Below are positions 1 to 5,214 of a DNA stretch of 5,858 nt, piece after piece. Made by a program: the position numbers and the translations under genes. Numbering within the stretch: position 1 is the first letter of the stretch; each line of letters begins with the position of its first letter. Source of the DNA: Chthoniobacterales bacterium (GTDB lineage Bacteria; Verrucomicrobiota; Verrucomicrobiia; Chthoniobacterales; UBA10450); NCBI GenBank assembly GCA_013697015.1, contig JACCXL010000280.1, forward strand, positions 1-5,858, in the 5' to 3' direction. The notes under the pieces are model-generated. The model saw only the letters and a program-made list of their open reading frames with translations, had not been told where the DNA came from and ran no database searches.

Positions 1-89
1 CAGCAGCTGAATTTATCCGGCTGACGGTATTCTTGCTGCCATTGCCGCTCACGCATTGACGCGCAGAACGCCCCGGATTAGCGCGCCGC

Positions 90-107
90 GCGGCGAAAAA
101 GCGCCGC
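90..107 (-). terminator. Possible weak terminator hairpin downstream of the zinc-ribbon gene
   Basis: A perfect 6-bp GC stem, GCGGCG (90-95) and CGCCGC (102-107), encloses a 6-base A-rich loop. On the minus strand it lies 8 bases beyond the TAG stop of the zinc-ribbon gene, where a transcription terminator would be expected. No T tract follows the stem on the minus strand; the only T run is inside the loop. It is therefore at best a weak or factor-assisted terminator, and in GC-rich DNA it could be chance. Confidence 0.25.
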
Positions 108-115
108 TCACTTCA

Positions 116-796
116 CTAAATGGAGTGTAGCAGGCGGATAAGCTGCGGCAAATACCCTTCGAGCGCGGCGACAATCGCAAGCAGGCCCGCCACGCAGCCA
201 AGGGCGACGATGCGGGAGGAACTCCAGAGCGAGCCGAGGAACGAGAACGGAAGTTGAATCAGCCAGAAGGGAAGCCAGAGGAGTGAGTAAATCGCGATGC
301 TGATCGCTTGTGCACTTCGCTCTATTGCAGATCCCTCACGCAGATGTTTTCGCGTGTCGAAAATCAACCCTTTGAAAACTCCGGCGATTTGTGAAACCAA
401 CCCGATGCTAACGAAAAGAACAGCAAAAATCCCCAGCACGAGCGTCATGACGACGAGCTGAATTAGCTGTGGAATATACGGGAACGGCAGCGGCACCGCC
501 TTCATCTGGTGGACGACCATCTTGATCGAGCGCAAATACGGGTTCGCCGGAATACGGGGCACGGTGATCGGGGCATTGCAATGCGGGCAGTTCGTATCGA
601 CTCCGCCATCCTGCACACGCGCTTCTATCTGCCGGGCGCAATCGCCGCACTTAAAGCGGATCGTGTTTTTCGTAACATTTTCGCGCACCGATCCGAGCGG
701 ATACAGCCTCGGGGCATGCTGTTGAGGGGAAGCCGCGGGGCCGTAGGCCGGCGGGTACGTGGCGGTATCGTGATGAACTGTAGGAGAAGCGTTCAT
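116..796 (-). CDS. Zinc-ribbon, multi-pass membrane protein of unknown function
   Basis: This 226-residue protein is not one I can assign to a named family. Residues 1-43 are polar and rich in Pro, Ala, Tyr and His, and look disordered. A compact zinc ribbon follows, with Cys50-x2-Cys53 and Cys70-x2-Cys73 (FKCGDC and NCPHC), the usual layout of a small four-cysteine zinc site. After it come hydrophobic segments at about 110-138, 163-191 and 195-215, consistent with two or three membrane helices, with a charged stretch between the first two. The ribbon is probably cytoplasmic and the protein sits in the inner membrane. Similar soluble-ribbon plus membrane-domain designs occur in uncharacterised bacterial proteins, and the role is unknown. 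The frame stays open to a GTG at 844, adding 16 residues. I prefer the ATG at 796 because the extra residues look unlike a protein start, although no good ribosome binding site favours either. It is transcribed away from the other genes and seems to be a single-gene unit. Confidence 0.75.
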   Translation of the reverse strand: MNASPTVHHDTATYPPAYGPAASPQQHAPRLYPLGSVRENVTKNTIRFKCGDCARQIEARVQDGGVDTNCPHCNAPITVPRIPANPYLRSIKMVVHQMKAVPLPFPYIPQLIQLVVMTLVLGIFAVLFVSIGLVSQIAGVFKGLIFDTRKHLREGSAIERSAQAISIAIYSLLWLPFWLIQLPFSFLGSLWSSSRIVALGCVAGLLAIVAALEGYLPQLIRLLHSI

Positions 797-961
797 ACAG
801 ACAAGCTGTAGCACCTTGCACGCCAGCGCGCCGGCTACGCGCACCGAAATTCGCGTTCTTGTTCAAGAGCCCACATGAAGATTGAATGGGATGCCGACTG
901 GGGCGGCAAAGCAAGCTTCCAGCCAGCCACAGCCGTAGAGGGCTGCTCAGATTTTGAGCGT

Positions 962-1156
962 TTAGCCGGTGTCAGTGCGGCCACTTGCACCCGAACTGGG
1001 GAAAGTACCGCTGTTTGGCTTCGAGAAGCCGCCGCCCCCGATATTGCCTTTCGGTATCAGGTCGATCAGGCGGATCAGTTTTTCCGATCCGCGCTTTTGC
1101 CGCTGACCTTTCACTACTCGCGCAATGGGCGTTTCATTATCGTTCGATTCACTCAC
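962..1156 (-). CDS. Doubtful small hypothetical protein (64 residues)
   Basis: This GTG-started frame would encode a very polar 64-residue peptide. It has a charged N-terminal half with a Lys/Arg-rich segment (KGQRQKRGSEK), then a short hydrophobic patch (LIRLIDLI), then a Gly/Ser/Pro-rich tail containing GGGG. Codon third positions are fairly GC-rich, as in the real genes here, which is the main argument for it. Against it are the lack of a clear ribosome binding site, the lack of any recognisable domain, and an open frame of similar length on the opposite strand. It could be a remnant or a chance ORF. Confidence 0.18.
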   Translation of the reverse strand: MSESNDNETPIARVVKGQRQKRGSEKLIRLIDLIPKGNIGGGGFSKPNSGTFPSSGASGRTDTG

Positions 1157-1307
1157 TTCTCAGTCTACTGGGGTTGGCAACTTTGATTTAGACCGCCCAA
1201 ATGCCGATTTGTTCATCAATTCTTGTGGCCTAATGCCGGAGGGACACTATTTCGATACCATATAGAGTATTTTTCGTGATTTCCATTGCCCTGCGCGAAG
1301 CACCCCC

Positions 1308-1327
1308 TTTCGGACAATTTCGGACAC
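1308..1327. repeat. Tandem 10-base direct repeat
   Basis: Two adjacent copies of TTTCGGACA plus one variable base (A in the first copy, C in the second) lie at 1308-1317 and 1318-1327. The 10-base period is close to one helical turn, so a dimeric protein could contact both copies on one DNA face. Only two copies are present and no other copy was noticed nearby. It may equally be a small local duplication in non-coding DNA. Confidence 0.4.
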
Positions 1328-1445
1328 AAGGGCTGCGTACTTCTGGCACAATTCCGCCAGTTTCCCTAAATTCGGTTTCCGCACTTCTCGCGTCGATGAC
1401 CACCGTGTTCCGGCGAAAATCGCGCAGAACCGCGAAAACATCAAA

Positions 1446-1476
1446 GCCGGTTCGAATCCCGTTAGGGTCGCTACCA
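1446..1476 (+). other. tRNA 3'-end-like sequence (T-loop motif followed by CCA), not a complete tRNA
   Basis: TTCGAAT (1451-1457) is a textbook T-loop flanked by G and C as in tRNAs, and 3'-terminal-like CTACCA follows at 1471-1476. The match fails in detail. The T stem (GCCGG against CCCGT) has a central mismatch. The distance from the loop to CCA is three bases too long for a canonical tRNA. No matching acceptor strand, D arm or anticodon arm could be found upstream. It may be the relic of an integration (att) site, since integrases often recombine at tRNA 3' ends, or it may be chance. Confidence 0.25.
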
Positions 1477-1608
1477 CCTGCCTAAAGCCGCGAGCACACC
1501 GCGAAGAAACGGACGCGCGCGAGGAAGGCATGGACGAGGGCCACATTCTCTTGTACCGAATTAGAGGAACGCCCGAGGAGCGTGAGCGTCCGTTCGACCC
1601 ACTGCACC

Positions 1609-2355
1609 GTGAATATCAATCATTTTCTCAACCAGCTGAAGCCGTACTACGATGCGGGACTGATCAATGCCGTCGGAGTCCTCGGAATTTTCGCGCTCGT
1701 CGCGGTGGCGCTGGCGCCGAATTTCCTGCGGTGGTTGCACCGGCCGAAACTGCACATTGCGATTCCCGGAAATTACTACGCGCCGAAGCAGGAATTCTCG
1801 AACGAACAGATCGGCGTTTACACGCTCTCGGCTCCGTTCATTCTGCGGAATGCGGGCCGGTCGGCGGCCGCGCACATCCGCGCTGTCGCAACCGATTTTT
1901 ACAAATTCTGGCCCGGCCCAAAGTTCGGCTGCGATCACGTTCGATCATCGCAAAACGCTCTTGAAGGTTCTGACATCGATCTTCCGGCCGGATTTTCCAC
2001 CCCGATTTTGCTCTGCAGTTTTACGAGCGCGGGGCGATCGAAGAGCGGCTTCGTGATCGGCCGTTCGATCCGTTGCTCGTTCTCGTTTGGCAATGCCGGC
2101 GGCCAGGGCGCTCCGCCAGCCGGAGTTAAGTTTACGCCCCCGCCAGATCTAGAAGCGGGAACCTACGTCGCCCGCGTGGTTATTTCGGGATCAAACGTGC
2201 TCCCAACATCGAATTTGATCATCATGGAATTAGGTGGAGAAACCAATCCCGAGCTTGGAGAAGAAATTAAGCTGGGCATCGCCGGGAGGCGCGAAACGCA
2301 CGCCGTCAAGACAGCCGACTCTCGTCGCCAGCGTTTCCGCGCTAGCAGGGGTTGA
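1609..2355 (+). CDS. Orphan single-helix membrane protein with a beta-rich C-terminal domain
   Basis: I do not recognise this 248-residue protein. A short amphipathic N-terminus (about 1-17) is followed by one strong membrane helix at about 18-40, rich in Val, Ala, Leu and Gly. Directly after it comes the basic segment RWLHRPK. By the positive-inside rule that places the large C-terminal part in the cytoplasm, although it could be periplasmic if the rule is broken. The C-terminal part alternates hydrophobic strands and turns, including FILRNAGRSAA and a strand-like segment near the end (GTYVARVVISG). This resembles immunoglobulin-like or other beta-sandwich domains whose strands carry an 'N-x-G' turn. 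The last 35 or so residues are charged and probably disordered. The frame is open from a GTG at 1582, but a GAGGAG lies only one base before that codon, too close to serve it. I therefore prefer the GTG at 1609, where the sequence starts to look protein-like. It reads in the same direction as the lipid-type genes that begin 183 bases on, but a functional link is unproven. Confidence 0.6.
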   Translation: MNINHFLNQLKPYYDAGLINAVGVLGIFALVAVALAPNFLRWLHRPKLHIAIPGNYYAPKQEFSNEQIGVYTLSAPFILRNAGRSAAAHIRAVATDFYKFWPGPKFGCDHVRSSQNALEGSDIDLPAGFSTPILLCSFTSAGRSKSGFVIGRSIRCSFSFGNAGGQGAPPAGVKFTPPPDLEAGTYVARVVISGSNVLPTSNLIIMELGGETNPELGEEIKLGIAGRRETHAVKTADSRRQRFRASRG

Positions 2356-2538
2356 TCGGGGGCGCTTCGAGCCGGTCCGCAGGAATCGTCCCGTCCCTCG
2401 GGTGCCGGCGCTTAATCAGCTTGCTGCGGAGGCTGTCCGCGATACACTCGGTCTGGAGATGGAGAGCGATCAAAGTGCAAATTGAAGGCGCCCGCGCGGC
2501 CCTGCTGGTCAGCGTTGCCCGCTCGACGCAATCTAATC

Positions 2539-3882
2539 ATGAACAGTCGTAACGGCGTGGTGGAAAACGGCAGCGTCGCGCACTGCTTTAATCCGCGAAC
2601 TGATATACCGGCCACGGAAGCGGAGGCCGAGCACGTGCAAGATCCGGCGAAATTCAGCCTCGGCGATTTCATTGTCGGTCAAAGCACCGATCCTCTGCGT
2701 CCGCCGCCGCAGTTTACGCAGTGGCGCAAGGCCGGGGCTTGGGAGGCGTCGCTCTACGAGCCGGAGCTACTCGCGACGGCAGGGGTGCGGACCACGATCA
2801 ACTACGACGGGAAACGTCACCCCGTCATCAATCTTTGCTCCTATAATTATCTCGGATTGGCGACCCGGCCTGAGGTGATCGCAGCGGCGGCCGAGGCTTT
2901 ACAGCGCTACGGCATGGGCGCGTGCGGTTCACCGACGCTCTCGGGAAAGACCGATCTGCACCGCGAACTCGAGCGCCGCGTCGCGGAATTTCTAGGGCGC
3001 GAAGATGCCATGCTTTTCAACAGCGGGTTCGGTGGCGCGCTCGGGACGATTTCCGGTTTGTTACGCAAAACCGACGTCGCAGTCTTGGATAATCGCTCCC
3101 ATCTCAGTTTGCGCGACGGTGCGGTGCTTGCACGCTCGCGCCTCGAGCGTTTCCAACATAACGATCCCGCGTCTCTCGATGCGGCGCTGAGTCGGCGAAA
3201 AGGAAAGCGCCAGCTCGTCATCGTCGAGGGCATCTATTCGATGGACGGTGACTTCGCTGATCTCAACCGGCTGCTCGAAGTGGCTGAATCGCATGAGGCG
3301 AGCGTGTTTATCGATGAAGCACATTCAATGCTCGCTTGCGGTCCGAACGGTCGCGGCGCGGCCGAGCATTTCGGAGCCGAAGGCCGCATTCGTTTGATCT
3401 ACGGAACTTTTTCGAAAGCCTTCGGTGCCTTAGGGGGTTTTGTGGCCGGGCCGTCGGAGACGATCGACTACCTGCGATTTTACGCGCACTCCTATGTCTA
3501 TTCCTGCGCGCTGCCACCCGTGGTAATCGCGGCAATTTTAAAAGCACTCGAGATCGGAACAAGCGAGCCTCAGCTGCGTGACCGTCTCTGGGATAATGCA
3601 CATTATTTCCGGCAGCAATTGAACGGCATGCGTATTAACACCGGGCACTCGACGACCTACATCATGCCTCTGATCATTGGCGACCGAGCGCGGATGTACC
3701 GGCTTGGGCACGAACTCCGCCGCCGCGGTCTGTTTGTCGCGCCGGTCGATTACCCGGCGGTCCCGGAGGAAGGTATTTGCTTCCGCGCTTGCGTCACTGC
3801 CAATCACACCCGGGCAGATCTGGATGAAGCGCTGAACATCATCGAGGACACCATCGTCCCCGAGTTGCTCCAGCACGCGTGA
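2539..3882 (+). CDS. Alpha-oxoamine synthase, probably serine palmitoyltransferase
   Basis: This is a fold-type I PLP enzyme of the alpha-oxoamine synthase family, which condenses an amino acid with an acyl thioester, releasing CO2 and giving an aminoketone. Numbering from the ATG at 2539 (447 residues), the motifs seen in order are: YNYLGL; GACGSPTLSG with LHRELE (glycine-rich substrate region); His188 in DNRSHLSLRDG (ring-stacking His); EGIYSMDGD; Asp259 and His262 in IDEAHS (cofactor-binding); Lys293 in GTFSKAFGALGGF (Schiff-base lysine); YVYSCALPP; and Arg416 in FRACVTANHT (substrate carboxylate). DEAHSM followed by GPNGRG, and GTFSK with GGF, resemble bacterial serine palmitoyltransferase more than BioF or KBL, so the likely product is 3-ketosphinganine, made at the cytoplasmic membrane face. 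BioF, aminolevulinate synthase or an autoinducer synthase of CqsA type cannot be excluded. The protein has an N-terminal extension of about 60 residues over the roughly 385-420 of relatives. A TTG at 2482 would add 19 residues. Neither start has a well-spaced Shine-Dalgarno, and I prefer the ATG. The downstream GNAT acyltransferase supports a lipid role. Confidence 0.85.
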   Translation: MNSRNGVVENGSVAHCFNPRTDIPATEAEAEHVQDPAKFSLGDFIVGQSTDPLRPPPQFTQWRKAGAWEASLYEPELLATAGVRTTINYDGKRHPVINLCSYNYLGLATRPEVIAAAAEALQRYGMGACGSPTLSGKTDLHRELERRVAEFLGREDAMLFNSGFGGALGTISGLLRKTDVAVLDNRSHLSLRDGAVLARSRLERFQHNDPASLDAALSRRKGKRQLVIVEGIYSMDGDFADLNRLLEVAESHEASVFIDEAHSMLACGPNGRGAAEHFGAEGRIRLIYGTFSKAFGALGGFVAGPSETIDYLRFYAHSYVYSCALPPVVIAAILKALEIGTSEPQLRDRLWDNAHYFRQQLNGMRINTGHSTTYIMPLIIGDRARMYRLGHELRRRGLFVAPVDYPAVPEEGICFRACVTANHTRADLDEALNIIEDTIVPELLQHA

Positions 3883-4032
3883 CGCCAGCGGCGGCCCGTG
3901 CGTTTCACGGTGAGCATGCCGCCAGCGATCGAGTGGCTTTCTTGTGTGGTCGCCTGCCACGAGCAGATTGCGCGCGCGTCCGGCCGTCAGCGGAGCGGCC
4001 AGTACAAGTGCTCTCCGGACCGACCGTAGCAG
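3883..4032 (+). other. Structured 150-base gap between the oxoamine synthase and acyltransferase genes
   Basis: This GC-rich gap holds two simple inverted repeats. One is a 5-bp stem, CCGTG (3896-3900) with CACGG (3906-3910), with loop CGTTT. The other is a longer pairing, GTCCGG (3978-3983) with CCGGAC (4015-4020), which ends 12 bases before the acyltransferase ATG. The first lacks a T tract and is not a convincing terminator. The second could affect translation of the next gene if the two are co-transcribed. A 39-codon frame from the GTG at 3910 to the TAG at 4027 shows no protein-like features and is not called. No clear promoter or Shine-Dalgarno was seen. Confidence 0.35.
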
Positions 4033-5214
4033 ATGAGCAACATTGAAGTGACGCCGGTTGCCTCATCGGGCGAGCGTGATCAGTTCATTAAGTTTCCATG
4101 GCACATTTACGGGGACGATCCGGCCTGGGTGCCGCCGCTCCTGCTGGAGCGAAAGGAGTTTCTCGATCGGAAGAAGCATCCGTTTTATGAACACGGAGAC
4201 GCCGCAATTTTTCTCGCGCGTCGTAATGGGAAAATCGTTGGGCGGATCATGGCGAGCGATGATCCGAACTACAACGCCGTCCATCAATCGAATGTCGGTT
4301 GCTTCGGACTTTTTGAATGTGTCGATGACCGCAATGTGGCCGCGGCGCTGTTCGACACGGCGGCGGCTTGGCTGCGCCGACGGGGCCGGAACGAGATCAT
4401 GGGGCCGATCGATTATTCGACGAACTACGTCTGCGCATTATTGATCGAGGGCTTCCAACATCCGCCGACTCTTCTGACCTCGCACAATCCGCCCTACTAC
4501 GCGGCGCTCATCGAATCGTGCGGGTTCCGCAAGGCCAAGGACTGGTATGCGTGGTGGTTTTCCGAGCCGGCGGAAGCCGTCGTGCGCCTGCGCCGAATCG
4601 CGGAGCGATTTGCCAGGAGCCTCGCCGTCTCCATTCGTCCGGTGAATATGAAAGACCAGGCCGGGGAGAGCCGGCGGTTGCGCGAAATTTATAACCAGGC
4701 TTGGGAAAAAAACTGGGGCTTCGTCCCGTTCACGTCGGCGGAATTCGATCACCTGACGAAGGAACTCAAGCCGATCGCCGTGCCGGAGTTTACCTTGCTG
4801 GCGGAGGTGGGAGACGAGCCGGTGGGATTCCTTCTTTACCTGCCGGACATCAACGTCGCCCTGCGTCATCTTAACGGACGGCTCACAACTTTTGGCGTGC
4901 CGATCGGGCTCGCGAAACTTTTGTATTACAAGAGTCGGACCAAAACGGGCCGTCTCGTCGCGCTCGGCGTGGTCCCGAAATTTCGTCGCCACGGCGTCGC
5001 GGAGAAACTCGTCCTGCGCATCATCGAAGACGCCATGATAAAAAACGGCGTGACCGGAGAGTGCAGTATGACGCTGGAAGACAACCGTCTGATCAATCGC
5101 TTTCTCGAAGCGATCGGCGCGGACAGATACAAGACGTACCGGATTTATCGGCGCGCCGTGCGTGATCCATTGCAGGTTCCTCCGAGTTGTCCCTCGCTCA
5201 CCAGGTCAGCGTAG
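4033..5214 (+). CDS. GNAT-fold acyltransferase, candidate bacterial ceramide synthase-type N-acyltransferase
   Basis: This 393-residue protein is about twice the size of a minimal GNAT enzyme and matches the large YghO-like GNAT group. The N-terminal half includes PAWVPPLL near residue 31, a strand with GKIVGRI around 67-73, GPIDYSTN at 124-131 and HNPPYY at 151-156. The middle holds the characteristic NQAWEKNWGFVP at 221-232. The acyl-CoA-binding motif A is clear at about 309-323: VALGVVPKFRRHGVA, with the R-R-x-G-x-A pyrophosphate loop at 318-323. A final GNAT strand region follows (TLEDNRLINRFLEAIG). The family transfers acyl groups to amines. In Caulobacter a GNAT-type enzyme acylates the long-chain base made by serine palmitoyltransferase. 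Placement next to an oxoamine synthase, on the same strand, makes that role attractive here, but it is inferred. No signal peptide or membrane helix is seen, so the protein is probably cytoplasmic or peripheral to the membrane. The ATG start lacks an obvious Shine-Dalgarno. Its last 70 bases overlap the converging glycosyltransferase gene; the tail after RIYRRAVRDP looks dispensable. Confidence 0.82.
   Translation: MSNIEVTPVASSGERDQFIKFPWHIYGDDPAWVPPLLLERKEFLDRKKHPFYEHGDAAIFLARRNGKIVGRIMASDDPNYNAVHQSNVGCFGLFECVDDRNVAAALFDTAAAWLRRRGRNEIMGPIDYSTNYVCALLIEGFQHPPTLLTSHNPPYYAALIESCGFRKAKDWYAWWFSEPAEAVVRLRRIAERFARSLAVSIRPVNMKDQAGESRRLREIYNQAWEKNWGFVPFTSAEFDHLTKELKPIAVPEFTLLAEVGDEPVGFLLYLPDINVALRHLNGRLTTFGVPIGLAKLLYYKSRTKTGRLVALGVVPKFRRHGVAEKLVLRIIEDAMIKNGVTGECSMTLEDNRLINRFLEAIGADRYKTYRIYRRAVRDPLQVPPSCPSLTRSA

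Larger units (their letters stand above)
797..1608. other. Gene-poor stretch with no convincing coding region
   Basis: About 800 bases lie between the divergently oriented zinc-ribbon gene and the orphan membrane-protein gene. Open frames exist on both strands (for example plus 875-1186 and 1276-1485, minus 1247-1546), but their translations show no recognisable domain and mutually overlap. Part of the stretch is AT-richer than the surrounding genes: 27 of 60 bases are G or C at 1201-1260. It holds a tandem 10-mer (1308-1327), a tRNA-3'-end-like sequence (1446-1476) and one doubtful small minus-strand ORF (962-1156). Promoters for the two flanking genes should lie here, but I see no box pair good enough to call. 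It may be decayed accessory DNA. Confidence 0.5.

Noticed and set aside
875..1186. Plus-strand 103-codon open frame
   Set aside because: The peptide has no recognisable motif or membrane segment, and no ribosome binding site is evident. It overlaps another open frame on the opposite strand that is no better supported.
1398..1476. A possible complete tRNA gene ending in the T-loop/CCA-like sequence
   Set aside because: A GACC at 1398 could pair with GGTC near the 3' side at about the right total length. However, only four acceptor pairs form, the D loop lacks its conserved residues, no anticodon arm fits and the T stem is mismatched.
1247..1546. Minus-strand 99-codon open frame
   Set aside because: The translation contains a segment (TGFEPA) typical of spurious proteins read through tRNA-like T-loop sequence. 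It has no domain and spans the tandem repeat and the tRNA-like fragment.
3538..3960. Minus-strand 140-codon frame antisense to the oxoamine synthase C-terminus
   Set aside because: The opposite strand carries conserved catalytic motifs throughout, and this frame shows no domain of its own.
3910..4029. 39-codon frame in the gap just before the acyltransferase gene
   Set aside because: It starts at a GTG inside a small hairpin, has no Shine-Dalgarno and gives a peptide without recognisable features. Chance open frames of this size are common in GC-rich DNA.
4438..4992. Long minus-strand open frame (184 codons) inside the acyltransferase gene
   Set aside because: It is antisense to a gene with clear GNAT motifs. 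The translation is Arg-rich and low in hydrophobic structure, as expected for a shadow frame in GC-rich coding DNA.
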